A stretch of DNA of 64,000 nt from Tunturiibacter gelidiferens (GTDB taxonomy: Bacteria; Acidobacteriota; Terriglobia; Terriglobales; Acidobacteriaceae): assembly GCF_013410115.1 (NCBI RefSeq), contig NZ_JACCCV010000001.1, forward strand, positions 1,116,001-1,180,000, read 5' to 3'. This document shows, in pieces, positions 46,482 to 55,636 of this stretch. The notes beneath the pieces were generated by a model. It had not been told where the DNA came from. It was given only the letters and a program-made list of their open reading frames with translations, and ran no database searches. A program made the position numbers and the translations under genes. Positions within the stretch are counted from its first letter, which is position 1; every line of letters begins with the position of its first letter.

Positions 46482-47666
46482 GTGAATCCCAGCCTTCTGG
46501 AACCAGAGATCGAGCAGCCGCAGACCCCTGTTCAACCACCCGTGGCCATCACTACCCGCAAGCCGCCCCTGCCGGCTCTCACCGGTATCCGCACTCTGCT
46601 CGCCATCTTCATCATTCTCTTTCACTTCACGCCGCCACACCTCGGCCTCCTCTATCCCATCATCGACAACGGCTACGTCTTCGTCGGTGTCTTCTTTCTC
46701 ATCTCCGGCTACGTCCTCACCTACAACTACGCCGACCGCGCAAACACCCTGGTCAAACGCGAGTTCTGGCTCGCCCGCTTCTCCCGGCTCTACCCCATCT
46801 ACCTGCTCGTCCTCCTCATCTCCTTCCGCATGGTGCAGGACGAGTGGCACGCCCGCTCCCGCTTCGAGTTCTGGCAGGGAATCATCCTCACCCCCCTCGT
46901 CCTCCAGGGTTGGAGTCCCTCCGTCGCCACCTTCTGGAACACCGTCGCCTGGACTCTCTCGAGCGAAGTCGTCCTCTATGCCGCCTTCCCCTGGCTCATT
47001 CGCCTTCCGTGGCCCAAAAAGCCGATCCAGCTCGTCTTTCTTCTCGCAGCTCTCTGGATCATCGGCCTGTTCCCCCACTCCCTCTATCTCTGGCTCAACC
47101 CCGACCACATCGTCGGTCCGGTCGACCGCTACAGCTCCACCCAACTCATTCGATTCCTCAAGTACACCCCACTCCCGTACGTCTGCACCTTCCTCATTGG
47201 CGTCACCCTGGGCAAACTCCAACACGCCCTCACCATCACCTCACGTCAGCGACTCCTTCTCTCTTTTGCCAGCCTGGCCCTTGTGGGAGTCTTCTTCTAC
47301 ACCCTGGTTCTCCGCACACCCTATCTCCTCATGCACGGCGGCCTGATGACCCCCGTCTTCGCCGCCCTGGTCCTCGGCCTCAGTGGGCCACACGCAATCT
47401 CGGCCATCTTCTCCTGGCGTCCTCTCCTACTGATCGGTGAAAGCAGCTACTGCCTCTACCTGCTCCATTTCAATGTCTTCCAACTCCTCCACATCTACCG
47501 TGTGCCGGAGCGACTGCACCTATCAGCCCTCGAGCCTTGGCTCTCCTACGTAATCCTTATCTTGCTGGCTTTGGCCGCCTTCCACTTCGTAGAAACCCCT
47601 GCCCGTAAAGCCATCCTCACCCGCTTCTCCCGCAAACCCCGCATGCTGTCACCCGTCTCAAACTAG
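46482..47666 (+). CDS. Acyltransferase-3 family membrane protein
   Basis: A 394-residue O-acyltransferase with 10 TM helices. PALTGIRTLLAIFIILFHF is the catalytic R/H motif at helix 1; GYVFVGVFFLISGYVLTY, FWLARFSRLYPIYLLVLLIS and the end LLIGESSYCLYLLHFNVFQ follow the family. GTG start with AGGA upstream. Preceded by about 25 residues of Pro/Gln-rich cytosolic tail. Likely modifies a surface or secreted sugar. Confidence 0.92.
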   Translation: MNPSLLEPEIEQPQTPVQPPVAITTRKPPLPALTGIRTLLAIFIILFHFTPPHLGLLYPIIDNGYVFVGVFFLISGYVLTYNYADRANTLVKREFWLARFSRLYPIYLLVLLISFRMVQDEWHARSRFEFWQGIILTPLVLQGWSPSVATFWNTVAWTLSSEVVLYAAFPWLIRLPWPKKPIQLVFLLAALWIIGLFPHSLYLWLNPDHIVGPVDRYSSTQLIRFLKYTPLPYVCTFLIGVTLGKLQHALTITSRQRLLLSFASLALVGVFFYTLVLRTPYLLMHGGLMTPVFAALVLGLSGPHAISAIFSWRPLLLIGESSYCLYLLHFNVFQLLHIYRVPERLHLSALEPWLSYVILILLALAAFHFVETPARKAILTRFSRKPRMLSPVSN

Positions 47667-47831
47667 CGACCTCCGCAGCCGCAACGCTCCCGATGCACCG
47701 TCGCGCCCCAGTTTCAAGTCATTATTCGTTCCACGATTGTTTCCTGGCGCCGTTCGTTCTTTTCGTTCGTTCTTTTGCTGTGTTCTGTTTGCTTGTCCTT
47801 TTGGCTTGTCCTTTTTGGTTTGTTCTTTTGG

Positions 47832-47853
47832 TTGTCATCCCGTAGGGATCTGC
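47832..47853 (+). repeat. Short dispersed repeat, copy 2
   Basis: TTGTCATCCCGTAGGGATCT then GC; in both copies CCC and GGG arms could form a small hairpin (ATCCC-GTA-GGGAT). Confidence 0.6.
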
Positions 47854-48133
47854 TGTTGCTGTTCTTCCTTTCTCCACCGGATTCCCCTGCCACCGCCTGG
47901 TCTCGCTGGCCGTACCTGAGTCGTGCCTGCCATTCCGAGCGAAGAAAACCTCGCATTTCGCCCTCTTTTCTGCACGCCGACGCGTTTTGAAAGGCAGTGA
48001 AAGTCTGATTCATCGCAAGCCGCCGCGCGCCAGTTCAAAGCCAGTCGCCCAAGAATCCTGTCAAGCCCCAAAGTCGCCAATCACCGCGCCAGACAAGGAG
48101 AAACGCGTGGCGTATTAGTTTCGGTCGATCCGC

Positions 48134-48183
48134 TATACTTAATTCAGAGCTCAAAAGAGATGCCCTCGGACAAATCCGAGGGC
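48134..48183 (+). ncRNA. Possible very short transcript: promoter box plus terminator
   Basis: TATACT (48134-48139) is a good -10 box; the -35 is weak. Only about 20 bases later comes a perfect 9-bp stem GCCCTCGGA / TCCGAGGGC (48162-48170, 48175-48183) with loop CAAA and TTTATGTTT. If transcribed, the RNA would be about 50 bases. It may instead be an isolated terminator. Confidence 0.35.
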
Positions 48184-48315
48184 TTTATGTTTAAGGGGGA
48201 TTAACCTAACTCGTTTGCTTGGACGAATTTAGCCGTAACCCGTTTCGAATGAAGATTTTGCGCGAAGCCATATTTTATAAGTCATTGAAAATAAATGAGT
48301 TACATCGTAATACCA

Positions 48316-48327
48316 GGGGGGGGGGGG
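48316..48327 (+). repeat. Homopolymeric run of 12 G
   Basis: Twelve consecutive G between TACCA and TACC, in a lower-GC intergenic stretch. Such tracts vary in length by slippage; no open reading frame spans it here. Confidence 0.9.
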
Positions 48328-48462
48328 TACCTCACAGAAAGGTATAAGGGAAAGCAGTGTAGGTACTGACCAACGGCCTCAGTCAGTCGAAAGAACGCAG
48401 TCGCACCCGAGTCACGGGAATTTCAGGAAACAGAAGGAAGCCAATAGCCAGGAGCGCAAAAA

Positions 48463-48482
48463 AGCCCCGCAATAGCGGGGCT
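48463..48482 (-). terminator. Terminator of the propeller lipoprotein genes
   Basis: Minus-strand stem AGCCCCGC / GCGGGGCT, loop TATT, followed by TTTTTTG; 22 bases after the stop at 48505. Confidence 0.9.
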
Positions 48483-48504
48483 CTCTGCACAACCGGGAAC
48501 GCCG

Positions 48505-49827
48505 TTACTCGACTATGATCTGCGTCGGATGCGAACCATTCGCCACTGCCACTGCACAGGTCGGCAGTGCGCCCGAGGGGAACGGCGTATTCTGCACCTG
48601 CTTCAGCGTGCCGTTTTGAGGGGCCAGTTGAAACGCCGAGACATCGCCTTCGAGGTTGTTCGACGTATAGAGGTAAACGCCGAGTGCCGGTTCGATCGCA
48701 ACGCAGGTTGGACCCGTGCCCGTGGCCGTCGAAGCAGAACCGACGGACCCCGTCGGATTCCCCGAGTTTTGATCGATCGTATAAGCGCCAACCGTTCCGG
48801 AGGAGAAGTTCGCAACATACAGGAACTTGCCACGCGGATCGACCGTCACACCCACCGGGAAGAGACCCGTTGGGAACTGGTTATTGACCATCGGGGTCAG
48901 CGACCCATCTGCATTGGCTGTTTTGCCGTAGAGCACATTGGCCGCCTGGTCCGTGACATACACGAACCGGGAGGAAGGATCTTCCGCGATCGCGCTCGGT
49001 GTGATCCCCACGCCATAACCGGTTGCCACCGTCTTGCCCGTAGCATCGGTCGTGATCGTGGTCCCGGGAGTAGGAGTCAATAACCCCGTCGACATGTTCT
49101 GTGAGAAGCCAAGCAACGCAGCCTTAGGCGTCGTCGGTGTCTCCTGATCGATGATGTAAACAAACGAGGTCTGAAGTCCAGATCCCGTGCCGTCGGTCAA
49201 AGTGCAGGTCGGATTTCCGGCATTGTAGGCGGCCGACGGTTCGCAGCGCGGACGGCTGACCACAACCCCGACTGGGGTGTTGCCGACGTTGACGGTCTTA
49301 GGAGTTCCCAGCGAGCCGTCCTTGGAACTGATTGGAAAGATCGTGATACCGCCAGGCCCAGGCGAAGCGGTCGAGTACAGCTGCTGTCCAGTTGGACCCA
49401 GCTGATATTGGAAGGTGACATAAAGAAAAGCACCTGCCGCATCCATCGCAACCGCGGTAGCATTGCTTCCCGTTATGTTGTACGTGTTCTGCAGGTAGAT
49501 CTTCCCGTCGGTTCCGATTGAGTACTCACCGATGGTTGAATCGTCGTGATTGACGACATACAGATTTAGCCCATTCGGCGAGGCAACCAGGGTCACCGGA
49601 TTTCTGCCTGCCGGTATCGGTGAATCTGCCAGCGGCGTCAGTGATCCGATCTGGAAGTCCACCGCGTAGGCATTGATCCCACCGTTAGGAGAGGTGCTCG
49701 TCAACGGTTTTGCAGTCGTCACGTATACATACGCCAGCGTGTAGTCGCGGCTGCACGCCGTTACGCTCACCAACGCAAAAGACAATATCGAGGCCACTGT
49801 TCCGCGACCCATCTTATTCCACTTCAT
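48505..49827 (-). CDS. Beta-propeller lipoprotein (lactonase-like), copy 1
   Basis: A 440-residue protein with a lipoprotein signal (ALVSVTACS, Cys about residue 25). The mature chain consists of repeated propeller blades with the YVxx/ADPSGxFLYV pattern: LVASPNGLNLYVVNHDDSTI, AVAMDAAGAFLYVTFQ, IAEDPSSRFVYVTDQAANVL, VTVDPRGKFLYVANFSSGTV, VAIEPALGVYLYTSNNLEG. These resemble 6-phosphogluconolactonase-type (PF10282-like) seven-bladed propellers, but exported and lipid-anchored. Tandem with the next gene, 105 bases apart. Confidence 0.9.
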   Translation of the reverse strand: MKWNKMGRGTVASILSFALVSVTACSRDYTLAYVYVTTAKPLTSTSPNGGINAYAVDFQIGSLTPLADSPIPAGRNPVTLVASPNGLNLYVVNHDDSTIGEYSIGTDGKIYLQNTYNITGSNATAVAMDAAGAFLYVTFQYQLGPTGQQLYSTASPGPGGITIFPISSKDGSLGTPKTVNVGNTPVGVVVSRPRCEPSAAYNAGNPTCTLTDGTGSGLQTSFVYIIDQETPTTPKAALLGFSQNMSTGLLTPTPGTTITTDATGKTVATGYGVGITPSAIAEDPSSRFVYVTDQAANVLYGKTANADGSLTPMVNNQFPTGLFPVGVTVDPRGKFLYVANFSSGTVGAYTIDQNSGNPTGSVGSASTATGTGPTCVAIEPALGVYLYTSNNLEGDVSAFQLAPQNGTLKQVQNTPFPSGALPTCAVAVANGSHPTQIIVE

Positions 49828-49932
49828 GCTTGCCTAACTCCGGGGCAAATCGTTTCCGCCCGTTCCTGCTGTCCCGATACTCAGAATTCCTACCGACATT
49901 CTGTCCTGGTTCTCCAGCTGCCGCTCTGCCAG

Positions 49933-51192
49933 CTAGTTTACGTTTCCGCTTACTGCGAGGCACGTCGTCTGTCCGGTCGCCGTGAACTTCGACCCTCTGC
50001 GCAGATCCGACAGGGTGCCTGTTGTCGAGATCTGCTTCCCGGTCACCGTCCCATCTCCATTTGACGTGTAGATGTATTGATTCGACGGGTCCTCGACCAT
50101 ACAAACCGGCCCTGCGCCGACCGGGTACGGGTTGTTCCCCGGATCGTTCAGCAACTGCAGTGCTCCGTTGGACAGGATATTGAACGCCGAAATCGAGCTG
50201 TTCGCATTCGTGGTATCGGTAGTCGACTGGTTCGCGACATAGACAAAGTTCTTCGCAGAGCCTGTCCCGCCGACCAAGGAATAGACCGGATTTGCCGCCG
50301 GTGAGGGATTGGTACCCACTCCGTTGTTGATCGTGTTCAACGAGCACGAAGTGGCCCCAACGGTAAACGGAAGAAGCTGCCCCGGACTGTTCGTATTGGG
50401 AGCACCTGCATCGGTAATGTAAATATTGCCTCCACCTGCAATAATCGACGTAGGCCGTAGAGCATTCGTACTGTACTTTTGCGTAGTCGTAAGCGTCAGC
50501 TGTCCGGCGGTTCCAGCCGCGTAGGGAGAGACGGTCTGGTCAGCTGTATTGAGCGTTAACACGCATCCGCCCAAGACCGCCAACATTGTCGGCGTTTGCC
50601 CAACAGGGAAGTACGTCAGCTGCAAGCCCGTCGCGGGATCCTTGATCTGCTGGTTCAATACCAGTGTCAATCGGCCGGTGTTCGGGTCGATCGAGAACAC
50701 CGTGATGTCCCCGTTCGGAGGTAGTGGAGCCCCATCGAGCGAGGGTGCCTGCTGGTCCAGAACATACAGGAAGTTACCCGTAGTATCGACCGCTGCCCAG
50801 ACAGGTGTAGTCCCCTGGCTTGTGAAGCACTGCTGGAAGGTCAACACACCCTGTCCGCCAACGCTGAACTCGCTGATGCTGCCCGCGGTTCCGCAAGGCA
50901 GGTTGGTTGTTGTTCCATTCCCGCCCCCCTTATTGACCACAAAGACGAAGCGGCCACCCGGCTTCACCACGATCGACACAGGGTTCGCTCCGCCAGAGGT
51001 GAACGGCGAATGAGGAATCGTTGTCAGATTTCCCGTAAAGTCATCGATCTTGAAGCCGGCGATCTGGTTGTATTGCGTTCCAAGAACCCACATGAATCCG
51101 ATCGTGCCGCCACCGCACGCCGTCATGCCCAGACCCATCGCTACGGACACTACCAAGGCCATTGAAACCCGGCCAATCCTGCTCAACTTCAT
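49933..51192 (-). CDS. Beta-propeller lipoprotein (lactonase-like), copy 2
   Basis: A 419-residue paralogue of the preceding gene with the same signal (GLGMTACGGG, Cys about residue 26) and the same blade pattern: IVVKPGGRFVFVVNKGGG, AAVDTTGNFLYVLDQQAP, KNFVYVANQSTTDTTNAN, MVEDPSNQYIYTSNGDGTV. Blades lack the acidic cluster of true lactonase active sites as far as I can see, so an enzymatic role is doubtful. AAGGAAG lies before the ATG. Probably the first gene of a two-gene operon. Confidence 0.9.
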   Translation of the reverse strand: MKLSRIGRVSMALVVSVAMGLGMTACGGGTIGFMWVLGTQYNQIAGFKIDDFTGNLTTIPHSPFTSGGANPVSIVVKPGGRFVFVVNKGGGNGTTTNLPCGTAGSISEFSVGGQGVLTFQQCFTSQGTTPVWAAVDTTGNFLYVLDQQAPSLDGAPLPPNGDITVFSIDPNTGRLTLVLNQQIKDPATGLQLTYFPVGQTPTMLAVLGGCVLTLNTADQTVSPYAAGTAGQLTLTTTQKYSTNALRPTSIIAGGGNIYITDAGAPNTNSPGQLLPFTVGATSCSLNTINNGVGTNPSPAANPVYSLVGGTGSAKNFVYVANQSTTDTTNANSSISAFNILSNGALQLLNDPGNNPYPVGAGPVCMVEDPSNQYIYTSNGDGTVTGKQISTTGTLSDLRRGSKFTATGQTTCLAVSGNVN

Positions 51193-51402
51193 GCGCTTCC
51201 TTAATCCTCGCCAGTGAACGTCTTCCGTCCACCTTTTGCCGCGAGCAACTCTGTAGGGTACGATTCCTTCGCTTATTGTAGAAGCTGTCGCGACTTTGTG
51301 CCACTTATGCCGCTCATTCTGGTTGGTCTATCCTTCGCGCGCAAGGTCACCACGCCATGGTTACTCCAGCTCCCCCGATCTTAAAGCGAACACGAAAAGC
51401 CC

Positions 51403-51421
51403 AGGCCCGCAGCCCGGGCCT
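51403..51421 (-). terminator. Hairpin after the M13 peptidase gene
   Basis: Minus-strand stem AGGCCCG / CGGGCCT with loop GGCTG; GGGCTTTTCG follows. A few bases separate stem and T tract, so strength is uncertain. Confidence 0.5.
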
Positions 51422-51439
51422 CTGCCTCACTTCTATCCT

Positions 51440-53518
51440 CTACCAGACGCGACAGGAGTTCACCGGCATCATTGGTTGTCCTGCTTTACAGCCAAAGGCC
51501 TTGCCGAACTCATCGAAGTTTTGCACCGTGCCCTTCGCCCGCCACTCGCCTGTGCTGTGCGGATCGGTCTTGGCCAGCACACGCGCGTTCTGTTCCGTCT
51601 GATTCTGGCACCACAGCTGTCCGAAGGTGATAAAGAAGCGCTGCTGCGCGGTATAACCATCACGCTTCCCATCGACATACCCCGGCTCAGCAGCGGCTCC
51701 CTGTTGCGTTAGAGCTGCTTCGAGCGCCTGGAATGCAATGCGAATCCCGCCATTGTCTGCCGTATTTTCGCCAAGCGTTAGCTTTCCGTTGAGGTTTTGT
51801 CCCTCGGCAACCTTGAACCCGTCATACTCTTTCGCTTCGCAATCGGTACGCTCGGTAAACTTCGCGCGGTCCTCCGCTGTGAACCACGGCCGCACATTTC
51901 CTTTCGGATCGTACTTCGATCCCTGGTCATCGAAACCATGCGTCATCTCATGCCCGATCACAGTACCGATGCCGCCAAAGTTTACCGCTGGATCTTTGCT
52001 GTTGTCGAAGAAGGGAGGCTGCAGAATCCCGGCAGGGAAGTTGATATCATTATTCGGAGGGCTGTAGTACGCATTGACCGTAGGCGGCGTCATACCCCAC
52101 TCCTTCTCGTCGACCGGCTTGCCTAGCTTGGCATAGTTGCGGGCCCGCTCAAAGTTCTGACCCCGCTGCACGTTTCCAAGGTAGTCGTCGCGCTTAACAG
52201 TCAATGTGCTGTAGTCGCGCCAGCTTTCCGGATAACCGATCTTGTTCCGAATCGCATCGAGCTTTGCCTTCGCTTCTACCTTCGTCGCGTCGCTCATCCA
52301 TGGCAGCTGTTGTATGTCCTGTCCCAGCGCCTGTTCAAGCGCCACCACCAGTTTGTCCATGTTGGCCTTCGCATCGGGAGGAAAGTATTGTTTCACCCAA
52401 TCCTGGCCCACGGCTTCACCCAGCGCCGCATCCGTTGCGCGTGTACAACGTTTCCAACGTGGCGTCTGTTCCTTCTGGCCTTGCAGCGTCGCTGAAAAAA
52501 AGTTGAAGTTTTCATCCACAAATGGCTTCGACAAAGCAGGCGCAGCGGTTCTCAACGCCTGCCAGCGCAGATAGCTCTTGATCGAATCCAAACTCGCCGT
52601 ATCGATCGCTACATTCATCGCCTTGAAGTAGTCCGGCGTCGCGACATTCAGCGTACTGAACTCTCCGATCTTGACTTCTTGCAAATAGGTCTGCCAATCA
52701 TAATCGGGAGACAGCACCTCGAGGTCCTGCCTGGACATAATGTGGTACCGCTTCGCCGGATCTCGCAGCTCGACGCGATCGATTGAGCCCTTGGCGAGCG
52801 CCGTCTCGATGGTCATTACACTTTTAGCCTCGTCCGCAGCTCTCTCAGGAGCATCGCCTAATAGCACGAACATCTTCGCGACGTGCTCGACATACTGATC
52901 CCGTAGCTTTTGGCTCCTCTCATCCTCAGTCAGATAGTACGACCGGTCCGGCAGCGAAAGGCCCCCCTGGATCGCGCTCGCAATCTGCTGGCTCGAGTCT
53001 TTCTGATCCTGCTGCACATTCAACCCATAAAACACGCCCACAGAATAGGTTCTCTGTAACTCTGCGACAGTCGTCGCCAGTTGCTTTTTGTCCTTCAACG
53101 ATTCAATCGCCGCCAATACTGGCTTCAACGGCTTCACCCCCAGTTGGTCCGCCAGATCCACGTTCATGCACGCAGCGAAGTAGTCCCCGTACTTCCGCTG
53201 CAGGGGAGTCTTCGGAGCGTCGGCGGCAGCCCTCAACTCGGTATACAACAAATAATTATTTCGCTCCGCCAACTCGTTAAACCTTCCCCACCGTACCTGA
53301 TCTGCAGGTATAGGATTTTTCTTCAGCCAATTGCCGCAAGCATATTGGTAAAAATCGGTACAAGGGTCCGCGGTCTTATCAATTGCGGAAAGGTCGAAGA
53401 TGATTGGCTGCTTCGGCTCCGAACTTGGCCCACCGGCTGCATCTGCCCTAGTAAACGCTTGCCCAAGACAAACTCCCGTAGACAGTATCAGCACACTTGC
53501 AAAAGACTTAGAAATCAT
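51440..53518 (-). CDS. M13 (neprilysin-family) metallopeptidase, exported
   Basis: A 692-residue zinc peptidase. Signal peptide (MISKSFASVLILSTGVCLGQ) then DPCTDFYQYACGNWLKKNPI, the M13 N-terminal hallmark. Catalytic domain: VNAYYSPPNNDINFPAGILQ, the zinc motif VIGHEMTHGFDDQGS (H-E-x-x-H), LGENTADNGGI (third ligand Glu and E-x-x-x-D) and the substrate-binding PHSTGEWRAKGTVQNFDEF near the end. C-terminal tryptophan VNSCRVW matches the family. AGGAGAG precedes the chosen ATG; an upstream start would ruin the signal. Confidence 0.96.
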   Translation of the reverse strand: MISKSFASVLILSTGVCLGQAFTRADAAGGPSSEPKQPIIFDLSAIDKTADPCTDFYQYACGNWLKKNPIPADQVRWGRFNELAERNNYLLYTELRAAADAPKTPLQRKYGDYFAACMNVDLADQLGVKPLKPVLAAIESLKDKKQLATTVAELQRTYSVGVFYGLNVQQDQKDSSQQIASAIQGGLSLPDRSYYLTEDERSQKLRDQYVEHVAKMFVLLGDAPERAADEAKSVMTIETALAKGSIDRVELRDPAKRYHIMSRQDLEVLSPDYDWQTYLQEVKIGEFSTLNVATPDYFKAMNVAIDTASLDSIKSYLRWQALRTAAPALSKPFVDENFNFFSATLQGQKEQTPRWKRCTRATDAALGEAVGQDWVKQYFPPDAKANMDKLVVALEQALGQDIQQLPWMSDATKVEAKAKLDAIRNKIGYPESWRDYSTLTVKRDDYLGNVQRGQNFERARNYAKLGKPVDEKEWGMTPPTVNAYYSPPNNDINFPAGILQPPFFDNSKDPAVNFGGIGTVIGHEMTHGFDDQGSKYDPKGNVRPWFTAEDRAKFTERTDCEAKEYDGFKVAEGQNLNGKLTLGENTADNGGIRIAFQALEAALTQQGAAAEPGYVDGKRDGYTAQQRFFITFGQLWCQNQTEQNARVLAKTDPHSTGEWRAKGTVQNFDEFGKAFGCKAGQPMMPVNSCRVW

Positions 53519-53667
53519 CTCTCTCCTCACAACAACTCTCCATAAAGAGCAACTATTCAAAGAGCGAGACGATTCTTCGTCTACTCAAAAACGCAACTCT
53601 CAGCGGTTCTACAAAGACGAGACACTGTATCGCAAAGTTTCGGGGTCCGTAAAACGCAGAAAAAAAC

Positions 53668-53685
53668 GGGCTCAGGCCAGAGCCC
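53668..53685 (-). terminator. Terminator of the MCE gene
   Basis: Minus-strand stem GGGCTC / GAGCCC with loop TGGCCT, followed by GTTTTTTT; about 30 bases after the stop. Confidence 0.75.
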
Positions 53686-53715
53686 AAACCCGTCATCTTT
53701 GTTGCTGCACCTTCT

Positions 53716-54801
53716 CTAAAAGATCTTCAGATGGATCGTCAGGTATTTCTTCGGATCGCTTCGAATCGTCTTCACCAGATCCGTGCTGGCCTCCAGCAGT
53801 TTGTTCAGGTTGGTGTAGGCGGCATCGTCGGTCACTAGTTTGCCCAGCGTACCTCGACCATCGTTCACTCCAGTCACCAGCGTGTTTACCTGCGTCAGCG
53901 TATTGCTCAGATCCTGGCGAAACTTGGGATCTTTCAGCATGAGCCCAATCCCACCTTTGCCAGCGTCGGCATCGGCCAGCAGCGAATTCGCATGCGCAAG
54001 CGTCGAGTTCAGGTTTTTATAAAGGGTATCGTCCTTTATCAGTTTGCCCGCCGTGCCCTTGCCGCTGTCGATCCCTTCAGCAATACTCTGTAACTTCGCC
54101 ACTGTGCCGTTTAGCCGGTTGTACAACGTGTCGTCGGTCATCAGTTTGCCGATCGACCCGCGACCCGCATTGATATTCTTCTCCAGCTTCAAAAGCTCAT
54201 CGACGGTATTGTTCGCCTTGTTGTACAAATCAGGATTATTGATCAGCTGCCCGACCGAGCCCTTCCCCGACTGAATGTTGTCAACGATGATGTTCATCTT
54301 CGCCAGAATCACATTCAGGCTCTCGATCGTTCCCTGGCTCGCCTTCACGACATCGGTCAAACTAGGCGTCTCCAGAGTCTTCAGTACATCACCGTCCTGC
54401 AGTGGCGGCCCCACGGCAAACTGGCTATTGATATCCACCACCGTATCGCCCAGCACTCCCACCGTCGACAGCGAAGCCTTCGAATCTTTCTTCAGATTGG
54501 TGGCGAACTTTTCGTTCATCTTCATCACCACCTTCACCGGAGTCAGCTTGTGCTCTGGTGAGTTGTCGATCGTCACAGACTTCACCGTCCCGATCGTCAC
54601 GCCTTCCAGGTTCACCGCCGCACCTGTCTTCAGGCCAGCCGAGTTCTCGAAGAACGTCACCACCGTCAGCTTATGCGAAAAAATTCCCAGACCCGACGAA
54701 CTCGTCATCAGGAACAGCAGGGTCACCAGCACCACTGTCGAAATCAGTACAATCACGCCCACCTTCAACTGCGACCACCGGACCTCCTGCTGGCTGGGCA
54801 T
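53716..54801 (-). CDS. MCE/MlaD-family lipid-transport protein
   Basis: A 361-residue protein: N-terminal TM helix (LKVGVIVLISTVVLVTLLFL), one MCE domain (about residues 38-115: LTVVTFFENSAGLKTGAAVN, GVTIGTVKSVTI, VGVLGDTVVDI), then a long helical tail carrying four repeats of G-[KR]-G-[ST]-x-G-[KQ]-L (GKGSVGQLINN, GRGSIGKLMTDD, GKGTAGKLIKDD, GRGTLGKLVTDD), each followed by an L/Y-N-x segment. Such tails form the needle or coiled coil of MCE hexamers that carry lipids across the periplasm. The ABC partners (MlaE/MlaF) are not adjacent. Confidence 0.92.
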   Translation of the reverse strand: MPSQQEVRWSQLKVGVIVLISTVVLVTLLFLMTSSSGLGIFSHKLTVVTFFENSAGLKTGAAVNLEGVTIGTVKSVTIDNSPEHKLTPVKVVMKMNEKFATNLKKDSKASLSTVGVLGDTVVDINSQFAVGPPLQDGDVLKTLETPSLTDVVKASQGTIESLNVILAKMNIIVDNIQSGKGSVGQLINNPDLYNKANNTVDELLKLEKNINAGRGSIGKLMTDDTLYNRLNGTVAKLQSIAEGIDSGKGTAGKLIKDDTLYKNLNSTLAHANSLLADADAGKGGIGLMLKDPKFRQDLSNTLTQVNTLVTGVNDGRGTLGKLVTDDAAYTNLNKLLEASTDLVKTIRSDPKKYLTIHLKIF

Positions 54802-55023
54802 AGCTCTCCTTTAAGACCTTTTTGCAAAACTTCACTGCCACGGCGTCGCACCGCCGCCTCCCACCTGTAGTGCAATCAGGGTGTCAGTAACTAGGAGAAT
54901 ACATTACCCTCCCAACCAATCACCTCAGGAAAAGCACAGGGAATCACGTCGCGCTAAAGTGCTTGATCTCTTATGGATGCCCAAACCACTCTAATGGTTT
55001 CAACTTCCGCTACCCGCAGCGGT

Positions 55024-55404
55024 TTAGTCTTCAACGACCACCACCGCCATCGCTAGCTCCCTGCTATGGGTCAAGCTCAACTGTACCCTGTGCACGCCCA
55101 TAGCCCCAGCCAACTCTGCCGCCCTCCCACTCAGGTGTAGCGTGGGTCTGCCACTAGCCTCGCGCCGCACTTCAAGCTCTTTCCACGTAATGCCTCGACT
55201 AATTCCGGTCCCGAGAGCCTTCGCACCGGCCTCCTTCGCAGCAAACCGGGCCGCAAAGCTCTCTGCGGCATTCTTTTTCTTACGCATGCAGTAGGCGATC
55301 TCTCCCGCAGTAAAAACCCTCTCCAGAAATCGCTCGCCGTAACGGTCGATACTCTCCTCGATCCGTTTCGTCTCTATCAAATCCGTTCCTACTCCCAGCA
55401 CCAT
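55024..55404 (-). CDS. acpS: Holo-[acyl-carrier-protein] synthase AcpS
   Basis: A 126-residue phosphopantetheinyl transferase activating acyl carrier protein. VLGVGTDLIETKRIEESI carries the Mg-binding Asp; FLERVFTAGEIAYC and FAARFAAKEAGAKALGTG (W/F-x-x-K-E-A) are the second signature, LSLTHSRELAMAVVVVED the third. Typical length. Neighbours are unrelated, as is common for acpS. Confidence 0.96.
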   Translation of the reverse strand: MVLGVGTDLIETKRIEESIDRYGERFLERVFTAGEIAYCMRKKKNAAESFAARFAAKEAGAKALGTGISRGITWKELEVRREASGRPTLHLSGRAAELAGAMGVHRVQLSLTHSRELAMAVVVVED

Positions 55405-55636
55405 AAAGAACCTCGCTCCCGCTATCTACTACATCCATGAAACTAAAAGCAGACAAACCGCCGTCGGAGAGCAAAGTTTTCGAAGTGATATCGCAAGTCA
55501 TCTCTTTTCAACATTATCAAACCGCAAGCGCCACATGACCACAGTACCCCACTAGAGACTCACGCTCCCACCCTCCCCTTCCGATGAACACCCTATCGGC
55601 AAGCACACCTTCGATCGGCAGAGGCTCAACATTCCC

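Larger units (their letters stand above)
47667..48504. other. Long repeat-rich intergenic region
   Basis: 838 bases with no supportable gene. 47735-47830: degenerate tandem GTTCTTTTG/TTGTCCTTTTGG units. 47832-47853: short dispersed repeat. 47918-47945: CATTCCGAGCGAAGAAAACC, like a common intergenic motif. 48134-48195: a mini transcription unit. 48200-48315: lower-GC DNA. 48316-48327: a 12-G run. No tRNA found. Confidence 0.6.
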
